From the NCBI GenBank assembly GCA_002812745.2, contig NCSJ02000095.1, positions 1 through 64,000 of the forward strand: a stretch of DNA of 64,000 nucleotides, given 5' to 3'. Below, one piece after another: positions 47,450 through 59,126 of this stretch; positions within the stretch are counted from its first letter, which is position 1, and every line of letters starts with the position of its first letter. The notes beneath the pieces are model-generated. The model worked only from the letters and a program-made list of their open reading frames with translations. It was not told the origin of the DNA and did not search any database. This DNA comes from Scytalidium lignicola. Lineage: Eukaryota; Ascomycota; Leotiomycetes. Both the position numbers and the translations under genes were made by a program.

Positions 47450-49741
47450 ATGTCTGAAGTGGATAAGTATGAGGTGCTGGAAAAGATCGGTAGCTATATC
47501 CATGTTCAAGGCATTGATAGAAACACTAATTGTCCTTAGGACATGGCTCCTTTGGGATCATTCGAAAGGTCCGTAGAAAGACAGACGGACAAATTCTCTG
47601 CCGGAAGGAGATCAATTATCTTCGAATGTCACAGAAAGAGCGGGAGCAGCTCCATGCGGAATTTGCTATCCTATCCTCTCTTCGGCACCCAAATATTGTC
47701 GGGTACTATCACCGAGAACATTTGAAAACCACTCAAGATCTTTATCTGTATATGGAATACTGCGGAAATGGAGATCTTGGTCGCGTGATTAAGGACTTAC
47801 AGGCCNAAAAAACAATATGCGGAAGAAGGCTTTGTGTGGAGTATGTTCGCTCAGTTGGTGACCGCTCTTTACAGATGCCATTATGGTGTCGACCCTCCAG
47901 AAGTTGGAAGCAATGTTATGGGGTTAGGAAACACGGCAAAACCACGAATTCCCGCAGGAGGCGTCATGATTCTCCATCGGGATCTGAAACCGGAAAATGG
48001 TTAGTTATCACCTCCCAATTCACCTCCGCTCTGCTTCTAAGAACTTGCAGTCTTTCTTGGAGAAGACAACTCTGTAAAGCTTGGAGATTTCGGGCTATCC
48101 AAAGTCATGCAGTCGCATGACTTTGCCTCAACCTATGTTGGCACGCCTTTCTATATGTCCCCAGAAATATGCGCTGCCGAACGATATACCTTAAAATCTG
48201 ATATTTGGTCACTTGGATGTATCATGTACGAGCTCTGTGCAAGAGAACCTCCGTTTAATGCAAAATCACATTTTCAATTGGTGCAGAAGATTAAAGAAGG
48301 GAAGATTGCACCATTGCCCAGCGTCTACTCGCCGGAACTATCATCCGTCATAAAGGATTGTCTCAAGGTCAACCCTAATCTTCGCCCAGATACTGCACAA
48401 CTACTCAACCTCCCAGTTGTAAAGCTGATGAGGAAGGAAAAAGAGGTTGTCGAACTTGGAAAGCTGCTTAGGACAAAGGAAGATGCTACCGTCAAGCGTT
48501 TACAAGAGGCAGAAGAAAGAATCAAGAGGTTCGATGCTGAGAAGCTACAGATGCGCCAAGAGATCGAAGGTACTGTTAGAAGGGAGTGGGAGGTTAAGGC
48601 CCGGTTGGAGATCGATCGTATTGTCCAAACGGAAATCGAAAGACTTCAGAAGAGATTTGAAGAGGAAGTAAAAGAAAGGGTAGACGCCGAACTACTCCGG
48701 CGATCAAGATCTCAATACCAACCTTCTATCAAAGACTTCGCTTCTTCCACTTCAACCGCCCTGAATGATATACCATTATCGTCAGTAGGTACCAGTGGAG
48801 ATGGTGATCTCTCCTCTGTAACAGATATTACAGAGTTATCAATGGATTCGCCGGAACCAACCAAAGCTCTCAAGAAAAGCGCCCGTACTCCATTTGGTCG
48901 AGCGCAAACAATGTTTGCTGGCACACCGATGGACATTGAAATGGCAGAACCATCGCCAATCGCAATAGCATCCCTCTCGCTTTCTCCTCGTCGGAATACA
49001 GGAGCTAAAGCTCCTAGACCTGGCCGCAACATCTTTGCTGCAGCGGAGGCTCAGGAAACTTGGCAACCCAGGCTGGCTGCTTCTGATGATTCTGACGACG
49101 ATGATGATCTTCCTCCACCACCATCTCCAACACGGCCAAAATCCTCAAAGAATCCATTTAAGCCGCATGGTGGCAGGCCACCACTGATTACTCAACGGAC
49201 CACCACTCACAAATCGAATGCACAGCAAAACGCCTTTGCGGCCGGAAAGCCAGCGAGTGCACCAACAGTGCCTACATTAACTTCAGCACCAGAACTTAAA
49301 CCACAAAGCAGCGTACCTGCTCTTAGAGAGAAGAGTGACTCTCCTCCAAAGAAGCGTCTCTCAAAGATTCCTTCGTGCGCAAATTTGACATCTCAAGATA
49401 ATTCTCCTGCATCGCCATCCAGGAAGAGCAGTCTAAAAAGTAAAGCGATTAATACAAAAGACGGAGATGGCTTGAACAAGTTTGCTATTAAAAACAACAT
49501 GGCGTTGAAGGCCAATAGCAGCGGAAGTTCTCCGCCAAAAGGCAGGACCTTAGTTGAGTTAGCGCAGGCCAGGGGCGGCGGAAGGTCGACAGCTGAAGGA
49601 GGGGAGGCAGATAGAAGTCCTCAAGCGAAAGGCAAGTCATTTGCAGTTCGGATGGCAGATCGTGAACCGCCTGTATGGGATCCTGAGCGTGATGAGATGC
49701 CGAGCCCGTTCTTGGTAAGACAGAAGCCAATGAGGAGGTAA
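47450..49741 (+). CDS. nimA: NIMA-family serine/threonine kinase
   Basis: Mitotic-entry kinase related to Aspergillus NIMA, yeast Kin3 and S. pombe Fin1. Exons: 47450-47489, 47540-47999 and 48051-49741, GT-AG. The N at 47806 must be dropped for the frame to continue (DLQAKKQYAEEGFVW); the result is 729 residues (A. nidulans NIMA is 699). The kinase domain spans about residues 8-310: glycine loop GHGSFG, catalytic lysine in CRKEINYL, the NIMA-type insert YGVDPPEVGSN before HRDLKPEN, then DFGLSK and the activation segment STYVGTPFYMSPE. A coiled coil follows (about 320-415; Glu/Lys/Arg heptads), as expected for dimerisation. The tail is Ser/Pro-rich with many SP and TP sites, and basic, consistent with Cdk phosphorylation and nuclear entry. 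Confidence 0.93.
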
Positions 49742-50406
49742 TAAGATCCACCACGACTCATGATATATATGAATTGGGAACAAAAAACATGGATTATACT
49801 GCGGAAAATGGTTGCCACGTGGCGTTGAGGGTCAATTGAGAAATGGCGGGAGGCTCACAGGTCTGGCATATCATGCATTCTAAATTTTTTTCCTTTGTGA
49901 AGAGTTGTTATTCATACAATAAAATATTGGTGGATTAAAACCAGCCAATCCCAATGGCGGGCGCTGTACACGTAGGGGGGGCGTTTAAGGTATTGACATA
50001 TATGTAAATGTTTATGCTGGGTAGAGGGGTTTTTAGGATAGGTTTTTAGAGGAACATACATAATCTCATATCCTTGTTATTAATATGACAATGTTCATAC
50101 ATCCAGAGGGCTTCATATTAACGTTAACAGATCGTGCGTCCGAATAAAACAGTTAAGAGATGTCTCTAAAGGAGGGTAAGGAGGGTAAGGAGAATCATGA
50201 AGTATTATTATTGTAATCTGGACGAGATTCGGCCTGTTGCTCAACAGATTCACATTTAATTCCTATAGGAAGTTCTATCTGTCCTTTGCTCCCAAACAGA
50301 ATACCAAATCCCTGTTTGTCATATCACAAAATGCCTCTCCAGAAGTAACACAACCAAACGCCATGTTCCTTGTCCCCCGCAGCACATCCGTGTTCAATAT
50401 GAATCA
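49742..50406. other. Intergenic region between convergent NIMA and Rab escort protein genes
   Basis: Holds both 3' ends. A tandem GGAGGGTAA-type repeat lies near 50170-50190. No gene is supported. Confidence 0.5.
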
Positions 50407-52292
50407 TTAGTCATTAAACCCATCCTCTTCATCGGCATTCATTCCAGGCCTGTCATCAAACTGCATGAATGGTGGCAGATCCACATCTCCCTCATCACCA
50501 CCAATCATCATGTTCCAGGCCTGCTCTACATTTTCAAGTATGGAGTCATCAAATGCTAAATCAAGTGAGGGATCCGGGAACCTGTATGTAGACGCTTCAA
50601 CAGAAGATGTCTGAGAGACACGTTGCTGCTCGTAGTAGACACTATACAGGAGTTTTGCATCTCCATCACCTGCTTTCTGGAGGAATGTTGATATGGCGGC
50701 TTCCATACGTGCTTTACTGCTGCTAGAATACCGACTCGTAACATAAATGATACCTAGCCATGGTTAGCGATATGTACTACATAACACGAACTTGATGTTA
50801 TAAAAAAATGGTTGAAAGCATTTTCAGACTGTCAGAGGTTGTTATCTTCAAGGAAGATCAGACAATGTAGATAAGTATTCGTAAGTTCAATCATCATGTA
50901 ATGCATAAATTGTGACTAATAAGAAAAAAGAGCCGTATTATACTCACATTGTCCAACGGGGCATTCGCCAGTGTCGCACGAATGCACCATGATGTAGATC
51001 GGGGAATTGCCGGCACTGCCCGCGACCGCAAACGAGGAAGGGAACACAACAACCGTGACAGCTGCTAATGGGCTGTCTTCAACAGTGGTAGCAAATAACG
51101 AAGCAAAGCTGGATGAGACAACGCCCATAATCTTCGAAACACATTCCGAGCTCGGCGATTGCGCCTCTGTGTGATCTGGTTCTGAGGCGAGTGTCTTCGA
51201 TCTGATATCGTCTCCACTAGAGAGAATGATCCCAATCGTTCGCGCGCCCTCGCCATCACTAACACCATTCGAAACGGTAGCATCTGTAACTCCTGTTCCA
51301 AGGACATACACACCACCACCAACAGCGCCAGCTCTGCAAGCAACCTGAGCAATTTCAGATCCGCCACCCCATTTTGGAACTACAGCTCCAAATCCAGGAC
51401 CAAACACGCCAATAGAAGTTAAATGCCTTGCAATTCGGGGTAGCGCATATGAAACCAGAGTCTGATCTGGTGGATCAAGTGACAGAGTTAAGGAATGAAT
51501 GACGGTTTGGAGCGAAGGTGGAAGCTGAAATTGCGTCGAAAGGAATTCAGCGAATGTCTTTGCTGCGCTAGGTTCCCACACCTCACGCTGATTCTCGTAA
51601 TCCACAACGAACTTCAGGAACTTCATCAAGCCCCGCTTGGCTCGTAGATCGATGGTACTATCCATAAAGATGTCCTCGCGACCATTTGGTAAGCGCTTCA
51701 GGGTTCCCTCACCAGGTTCGGGATTGGTATTTGATGCATCGTATATCCACCAGTTCCCGACAGCTTGGAACTCCAGTTGGCGGTAAACCTTTGAGGATAC
51801 AAGTTCCGAGAGGAGTTTTGCTCTGGTATATATAATTTGTGGGGAGAGAGAAAGGGTATATGCCCTTGCAAAAGACAGTTTCTCCGACTCAGTAGCATTC
51901 TCAATATTATACCTGCTGAACGATGCATTCTGGAATGGCCTCGTCGGAGTGCCTATATTAATAATATAATCAGCAAAGCCGCTCCATCTGTAACCTCAAA
52001 AGAGCACAGGGCAAAACCATACCACTCTTAATTTTATTCACCCATTCCTCGATCTCCTGTAAACTGAAGGCAGCTTCCGCACCACCATAATAATCATTCT
52101 GGTCGACATGCAGAACCTTTTTGTCTGACCTCGAGAGAGCTCTTCATTTTATAGCTAACTGTCAGTCAGAGATGACATGAAGCCTTCGAGGATAGCATAA
52201 CGAGAGGTTAATGCTCACAAGGCAAGCAGAGACTGCTGCAATCCCGTTCCAGAGATCACAACATCCCATTCCGTTTCACTCAAGGACTCCAT
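50407..52292 (-). CDS. MRS6: Rab escort protein (Rab geranylgeranyltransferase component A)
   Basis: Presents newly made Rab GTPases to geranylgeranyltransferase II and delivers them to membranes; related to Rab GDI. Four exons: 52219-52292, 52023-52141, 50948-51952 and 50407-50753. Phases fit, including a cysteine codon split T|GT at the last junction, giving 514 residues (yeast Mrs6 is 603). The N-terminus MESLSETEWDVVISGTGLQQSLLA has the dinucleotide-binding-like start of the GDI superfamily (here cited as WDVVISGTGLQQSLLA), followed by HVDQNDYYGGAEA. Further GDI-type blocks are RAKLLSELVSSKVYRQLEF, MKFLKFVVDY and YGVFGPGF-like GVFGPGFGAVVPKWGGGSE. The acidic C-terminal tail is also seen in Rep proteins. 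It is shorter than the yeast protein but has the conserved regions. Confidence 0.9.
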
Positions 52293-53080
52293 TTCTTTTT
52301 CGAAAAGGAAAATATGAGTGAAATTTATAAGGCGTGGGAAAGAGATGTGGGTCGAAGAGGAAGTTGGCTTTGCCGAAACAAATCCGGCTAATACTGATTA
52401 GGAAACGCGTGAACTCTCACTATTCTTTTCCTTCTCGCGCGTCTCCTCAACTTTTCTTAATTCTTCAACCGCTTGACCATATCGCGTGGGCTCTCTAAAC
52501 TTCTCCAAGAATCTACGTATGCGAGGGGCCTTTCATTAGGCTTCTCTATGTCAGGCGGCAGACGAATCTTCTCGTCCTGTATCTACTGCTCTGGAATTAT
52601 ATCTGAAGGAAGCGGTTCGTAAAGGATGGTACATACATACCTTTGGTCAGCTCAACTTTTTTAAATACGAAGTAGAACTGAAAGAATTCATTAAAAATTG
52701 CATTGCTTGTTTGTGAGCCAAGGTCCAACATGTAAATCAATATTTAGAGGCACAAAGCTCCCTAGGTGTTTAATTCCGTTTAATTCTAAACAAATGCTAC
52801 ATGTTATTCTAAGTTAATATATATCAGAAATCAAGCACACTATTTTTACATATAACCGCTATGGTCTAGTGGAGTCAAGGTATTTGATAAACGAAGTAAT
52901 TACAGACTGTACAAGCTCTGGTAATAAATTCATTATATTTCATTGGGGTATTATTCAAGCCTCATCACGTTCCGTGAGATATAAATATTACAAAATAAAG
53001 ATGTATGCCGTCCCAGACGCCATGCCAGACGCTCGCTTCTCAAACCCGAAAACAAAAAGACCGTCCCATTGCTGGCTGGC
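52293..53080. other. Intergenic region between MRS6 promoter and second ferric reductase 3' end
   Basis: No gene supported. ACGCGT at 52405-52410 lies about 113 bases upstream of the MRS6 start. The right part is AT-rich and is the 3' side of the reductase gene. Confidence 0.45.
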
Positions 53081-55779
53081 TCAAATAGCATAGTTCTCTG
53101 TATGTAAGAAGATCTCATCCTTGGAATCATCTCCCCAGATATCAGCCTGGAGTTTGGCAACCGTATTCGCAACATTAACTCTCATACTCGGTGGACCACA
53201 AACAAATACACAGGTTCTCCGCCCAAAGATGCCTTTCCCATCCGGGCCACCCGTGGCCATCTCCTTAAGCATATAGCCTAAATCAGGCCTTCCGTACTCA
53301 GTCGTCCAACCTTCCTTCTTCTGCTGGCCGACAAATGCGAACCGCATCAGATTCTTCTGAAATTCGGTAGGTGTGGTAGGGAAGCCGAAGTCAAAGGTAG
53401 AAGTAGCTGGTTGTGGTTGACTGGGGATTTGAATCTGCAGATCGCCAGATTTTTGACGGAGGTGAGCAGGTGCAGGCGGCTGATTAAATTGTGCGCTTGG
53501 TTCAACAGGAGGGTAGTCTTGTGGTCCGTTTGGATTTTTATAATCTTGGGCTTCGTAGTCTGGTCGGTAAGCTTGAGGTGGTGGACCAGGAGGAGGGCCT
53601 GGAAGTTGCTGTCCATAATGCGAGTTACGTGGTGAGGGTGGTGCGAACTGGAAATGTGGATCACCGTCCCGTGGGGATGGTGGTGGGAAATGGAATCCGT
53701 TATCTACCTTCGGGGGGAATGGTGAAAGAAACTTGCGAGTTGTTTCATGTAAATCAAAATGTCCTCCCTCTAGCTTCTTAAGTGACTCTTTTCTTGCAAT
53801 TTCCGTCTTAGGAGGAGGAGGGAATGTGGGCGGGAAAACAGTTTGGGGGCCGTATACCCTAGGTTGCAGGTGCTTTGGTCTTGGGAGTGCAGTAATTGCA
53901 TCTTCATCCTCTGCTCGAAGTTCTCGCTCCCTGTCTACATCTCCTTGTGCCTCATCCCGTATCAAGGCAGAATTTCTCTTTGAGGCTATTCCAGCAACAA
54001 ACCCATCCAACTTGTCATGAAGGATGTTGCTAATTGGTCGAGGTGCTCTTTCTGACACCCCAATCCTCGATTGCCTCTTGGCTGCCGTGACGAAAAACTG
54101 GCAAGTAACTGTATCCAGTGGTGCCGATTCTCTGCAGATCCGAAGCTCTTCTCTGAACCAATCCATTGCCTCAAGTCTCTTGAGAGCCCATACCACTACA
54201 ACTTCTTCGTCACAGCCTTGCCATCTCTCATTCTCTTGATTAAGTTCAATAACTGCGACACAATAGCTGTGATACCACTACCACCGGCAAATAATATCAC
54301 TGTCTCGAATGCGGCCAATTCTCGTTGCATCCCACCATATGGTCCATCTAAGTAAGCGCGATATGTCTTCATTGGTCCTTTCTCAATAGCAGTGTTCAAA
54401 ACTTTACGAGTAAAGCCACCAAATGGACGGAACACCAGGGTGCAGTCTCTGTACTCCTCGCCATATTCCGAGGGAAAATCTTCGCTGCAGAGCGATGAAA
54501 TTGTAAATGGGTGGTTCTCAAATATTGAAATTCCAGGCATTCGTAGATAAACATATTGTCCAGGTCGCCATATCATCTGGGTAGGAATGGTGATTTTGAT
54601 AGCATTCTCTGCCATCAATGTAATTGCTGCCTCATCACCAATAATCCAAGAATTTCGCCATGGGTTCACCCAGTTCAGATTGAATATTCTCAGGAAGTAT
54701 GAGAGGCCCCAGATAGCCAGAGTTGCATACAGGTAAGACCACGAAGTGAGGAAGTTTTTGCAGTGCCAGAACAAGACCGCAACGTAGATCATGGCTACCG
54801 GGATATGGAGAAGGACGAAGAGCTCGTAGACTTTTGATCGTATAATTGGCAAAGACAAGACGCAAAGCCAGCAGAGCGGTACAAGGCAGGCGATTCCAGA
54901 TCCATAGATGATGCCACTACCTGGAGGAAACAGTTTATAAAAAACCGACATGCCTCCATCATCCCAGACTGGCTGTATGTAAAATGGTATTGCGTGGACA
55001 AGAGATAGGAACAGGCACAAATAGCCACCCCATCGATGGAACACGCCAAGACGATCGTGGCCAATCCCTGTAAGCATCGAGATGAGATTTGCCTTCATGC
55101 TCGTTGCAATGATCCAAGGAGTCATTGCAATAGCAATCATGCCAGCTCGAATAGCTAAAGGAGGAGAGCCGAATCGAATGCTTTGCCAATAAAGCGGTTG
55201 TGGAAGGAAGCAGTAAAGTGTAACGAATGTTAATGCGATCAGTAGGATGGCAATCACAGCCAAAGATGGAAAGCCCAGAATTATCTTCTTCTTCCACTTG
55301 AGCTCGGGTATTGGTCGATAGAAGATCCATCTGAACAGTGCCAATGTATCATTAACAACTCCGATAGATGACCAATGTGATGTGGTGACCTCGCCGTAAG
55401 GTTTCTCGCCTTCGTGAGGAAATATTCGTGGGAATAGTTGGTCCGCTGTTCCACCGGAGTGCAGGTTATACAGCTGGAATTCGGGGTCTGGAGCGTATTC
55501 GGCCACTCGCTTTTCAACCTCATGCTTGAACATAGCCTGTCGAAGCTTGTCGGTCCAGAGATGATATAACCTAGTCACGGTTACCAAGAACACAAGTACC
55601 AAGCAGAAATAAGTCCACCCTAAAGCGTATTTGCCGGCCTTGCTCCATGGGTCGACGGTATTAGCTTCTACGAGACCCGGAGGACTTGAAGGGGTGAGAG
55701 GTATTAAGATTCGCTTTCCAAGTTCTGCCACCGTCTGCGATCCGTCTCTCAGTGACAAAGCTATATCCGAAGTTGCCAT
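53081..55779 (-). CDS. Ferric reductase-like protein with a proline-rich insertion, apparent frameshift
   Basis: FRE/NOX-superfamily flavocytochrome, like the gene at 1.4 kb but larger. The first frame (54196-55779, 527 residues) has multi-span membrane segments, bis-His haem pairs His248/His262 and His325/His339, the FAD motif HPFT (423-426) and the NADPH-loop motif GGSGIT (499-504), and then stops right after KAVTKK. The next frame (53081 to about 54205) carries on at once with VVVVWALKR and ends in the NADP-binding core (CVFVCGPPSM) and the C-terminal tail. The two halves are offset by one base at about 54197-54206; no intron of reasonable size with GT-AG ends explains it. A sequencing or assembly deletion of one base is likely; a genuinely broken gene is possible. 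A long low-complexity stretch (about 53400-53960) with repeated PPSPR motifs interrupts the NADPH domain. Confidence 0.8.
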
Positions 55780-58073
55780 TGCTGCTGCTATCTTCTTGAT
55801 GTCTACCTTAGTTGCCCCCTTTTCCAGATGTCCAATTCCTAGGTTTCGGTGTGTTTGTAAACCTGGTAATTAAGCAGAGCAGAAACCCTTAGGAGTGATC
55901 TTCAGATAATAAATGAGGTGTTCCTTGATGCCCAGAAACGTCTTCAAAACCAACTGTTTATTCTCGAATCCTTGGGAAGTTTGAATTCGTTATGTTTTCC
56001 ACGCCGATAGAGTTTGGTATATAGAGGCGATCCAGATCTAGAAAGGGTATCGCTGATTATGTTCACTATGCGCTCGAGGTATCAAGCAAAGATGCACGCT
56101 ATAACAAAGTTCGGAGGAATACCAGACTCCTCCACTAAAAGCACAAAAGAGAGCGAATGTTGATGACGGAGGCCGGACAAATTGAAGATCACAGACACAA
56201 AGAGGGAAAGATGAGTGAGGTGGTAAGTGGATGAATATATGGCACCAAATCGGTGTGGGGTCTCGCAGTACGAGCTTCGATCACGTACTGTATGCACGAT
56301 CAAGCCTCGGGGGTACCTGCACGTCAAGGCCGCCGTCACTCCAACCGCTGGATCTATTGCTTTTTGGCTCGATTTGGGATTGGAGCAAGGGCCGAGCAAA
56401 TTATTGAGAAACCAGCAGCAGCCCCAGTACTGTGCCTCTGGTGGGAGAGTAGATGGGCCAGACAACAACCTGTGAATCGAAAAGAGTTGGGCGGCTGTCA
56501 GCAGGCCTATATTGGCCGCTGTTGGGAAGAAATCTCCCGGCAGACCTGGCCTGGGGTGTTCGTAAATGCTGGTCTGTTATCGCAACGCCAATCTGTAGTA
56601 CAGTACAGTAGCTGCCGTTTGTGCCCATGCACTGCAGATGCGGAGATCTGCATCCAACGTGAGAACTACAACAGCGAGTTCAGACTGATGGAAGAAGACG
56701 ATACCGGTTCTCCTGTATATTGCTCCAAGGCCTAATCAACGGCAAGACTCTGAATTGCCTCCATCGACAGAAACTTTTCACCTTGAAGGATGTATCAAGG
56801 GCGAGAGGGCGAGGAGGCTCACAGCTGAAGGGATTGAGCTCCGCGACTCGCTGCTCGTCCATGGTCACACCCAGCATCGCTGGGACATGTCGAATAGCAG
56901 CTTGAAGCGCTGCACCAAGCCTGTGATGAGCCGGTAGAGGATGCACCAATGCAACGCGGTGGAAGGGCATTTTGCTGCTCCCCAGTGCGCACGGTGGGCG
57001 GCAAGGCGGTGGTTGTGATTCGCCTGTGCCCACCGTCGAGTCCTCGACCCTGCACAAGCTCACGGGCCGACACGCCAACGGAAGACGCGGATTGCCCTTC
57101 GCTCGAGATGTGCCAGTATCACATCCAATAGCCACCAGACCTCACCGACCATTACGAAGCGACCCTTGGTATTTTTCATGCAACGTCCAGGAACACTCAT
57201 AATCTCTCTGCAGCATAAGTGAGAAGTTGCACAAGAGAGCAAAATCACGCATCCGAGACGGTGTTTTCGGTGTGTGTCTTGGATCATGGAGAATGGAATA
57301 TAGAATATGGCTTCATTCAAGACCATTTTGCCGCCTTAATAAAAGGAGGATGGCGTTGCCTCTGGAATACTGGTACTCCTCAATATACAATGCCCAATCA
57401 AATCACACGACGACAGTATTTGACATTATTGTTCTGGCATTCGACTCTCTTTTGCACACTCGGTGGTAATTAAGATGTTGGTGACCCCTCGTCTTGGAAA
57501 TCCAACATTCCTCCAGGAAGGGAAAGTAGTGTGGGATTTCCAACATGTTCACTGCAGCGAGTCGTACGACAACGATGCATCACGTATTTAGTCAACTGCA
57601 TACAATCATCATTAATCCTTTAGGATCCGAAGGACGAAAACAGGGTTGGGGATATTTCGGAAAGAAGCCGAGAGGAGAAGGTAATTGCTGGTGTCCAGTT
57701 AACGGGTCTTTGTATCCTTCGCAGTTTGAAAGTGATTAGAGACAAATATGAACNTTTTTCGTAGATCAGCTTAGAGGATTAAACAATTGTACGAAAATAA
57801 TTTGGCCAAAAGGTGATTTTACCTCGCTAGATACGTGTATCGAGAGAAATTCCCAGCCTCTCGAACCAAAATGTGTGCTCTCAGGCTCTAGGCTGATGAA
57901 GTTTCGTAGCCTTGACCAACCTGTCCCATGATTGGCTGTACTGCACAATACTCCTCCACCCATTCGGGCTTAGCTCCAACTGAAAAGCTTCAATTCGAGA
58001 TGCGCGAACCCACAACACCTTCTAGAAAACCGTAAATTCGACCTGCCTTCAGGTCTCAGACCCAAATCTTAAA
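55780..58073. other. Intergenic region between divergent ferric reductase and RRP43 genes
   Basis: 2.3 kb holding two promoters. Overlapping open frames on both strands between 56.2 and 57.4 kb are of normal base composition but show no family, no consistent splice pattern and strong overlap, so I do not call them. A GTACAGTAC palindrome lies at 56598-56606, and an N at 57754 before a T run. Confidence 0.45.
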
Positions 58074-59126
58074 ATGACGACTACAGCACCTCAATCCACC
58101 CTATCCTTCCCTCGAGAGACCTTTGCAAAGCTTTCTCCTCATCCATACCTTCTTGCGCATCTTCAACCAACCTCGGCCAATGCTCCAGCCTCGCGACCAA
58201 ATGGGCGATCACCAACCCAATTCCGCTCACCACATGTTAACACAGGCTCTCTTACACATGCAGAAGGCAGTGCAGTAGTCCGGATAGGAGATACAGCTGT
58301 TGTGTGTGGAGTACGAGGCGAGATTCTCCTGGCAAGCAATGTATCAAGCTTCCGGGTGGACAAATCTTCAAGCACTGCCTTGCGGCCGGGATACAATGAA
58401 GCGAAAGAATTAGATCTGCTAGTTCCAAATATCGAATTAGCAACGGGCTGTTCACCTGCTTTTATGCCAGGCCAACCTCCTAGCACCTTAGCGCAGAGCT
58501 TGAGTACAAGGATTTATTCTTTGTTACATTCGGCGCGGCTGGTGGATGACGCGGATTTGCGGATTTGGTACCATCCTGAAAATTTTAGTAACCAAGGTGG
58601 AGGTGATACAGATATGGGAGATGGAACTTCAAATGATGTGGAGGATTCAGAGCCTGAGATCAAAGCATTCTGGACATTATATATTGACATTCTCTTCATT
58701 TCACTAGATGGGAACCCATTCGATGCAGCCTGGGCTGCTGTTGTTGCTGCACTTATAGATGTTAGGCTGCCAAAGGCATCCTGGGATCCAGATATGCAGA
58801 CGATAGTCTGTGATGACTCGGTGGCTGAATCAAAGAAGCTAGCGTTGAGAGGAATGCCTATCGCTGCTACGGCGGTAGTTTTTCGAGCTAAGGAGCAATC
58901 GCATAGAGACAAGAAACACTGGATTCTAGTTGATCCCGATACCTTTGAAGAAGGCCTCTGTGATGAATCTATTACAGTTGTAGTAGACTGTACACATGGG
59001 CCTAAAACCAAGGTGCTCGGAATATCAAAATCTGGAGGGACGGTTACAGGAATAAATGAGATGAATGAAATTATTGGTCTGGCTGAAAAAAGATGGGCAG
59101 AACTAAATAATGTATTAAAAGGATGA
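58074..59126 (+). CDS. RRP43: RNA exosome core subunit Rrp43 (RNase PH fold)
   Basis: One of the six RNase PH-like ring subunits of the eukaryotic RNA exosome, which processes rRNA and degrades RNA in the nucleus and cytoplasm. Single exon, 350 residues (yeast Rrp43 is 394). The start region SFPRETFAKLSPHPYLLAHL and the first RNase PH half with GSAVVRIGDTAVVCGVRGEI are typical of the Rrp43/Rrp42/Rrp45 group (given here as GSAVVRIGDTAVVCGVRGE). The second half contains GNPFDAAWAAVVAALIDVRLP (cited as GNPFDAAWAAVVAALID). An acidic insert of about 25 residues (about 175-200, rich in Asp, Glu and Gly) precedes FWTLYIDILFISLDG. Like eukaryotic relatives it is expected to be catalytically inactive. 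The family is confident; the subunit name is from similarity as I remember it. Confidence 0.87.
   Translation: MTTTAPQSTLSFPRETFAKLSPHPYLLAHLQPTSANAPASRPNGRSPTQFRSPHVNTGSLTHAEGSAVVRIGDTAVVCGVRGEILLASNVSSFRVDKSSSTALRPGYNEAKELDLLVPNIELATGCSPAFMPGQPPSTLAQSLSTRIYSLLHSARLVDDADLRIWYHPENFSNQGGGDTDMGDGTSNDVEDSEPEIKAFWTLYIDILFISLDGNPFDAAWAAVVAALIDVRLPKASWDPDMQTIVCDDSVAESKKLALRGMPIAATAVVFRAKEQSHRDKKHWILVDPDTFEEGLCDESITVVVDCTHGPKTKVLGISKSGGTVTGINEMNEIIGLAEKRWAELNNVLKG

Noticed and set aside
53081..54196. Separate gene for the downstream half of the second ferric reductase
   Set aside because: It begins in the middle of the NADPH domain and continues the upstream frame without a gap; a frame break within one gene is the better explanation.
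56680..57135. 151-codon minus-strand frame between the ferric reductase and RRP43
   Set aside because: Cys/Pro-rich with no motif, overlapped by several plus-strand frames, and with no plausible splice partners.
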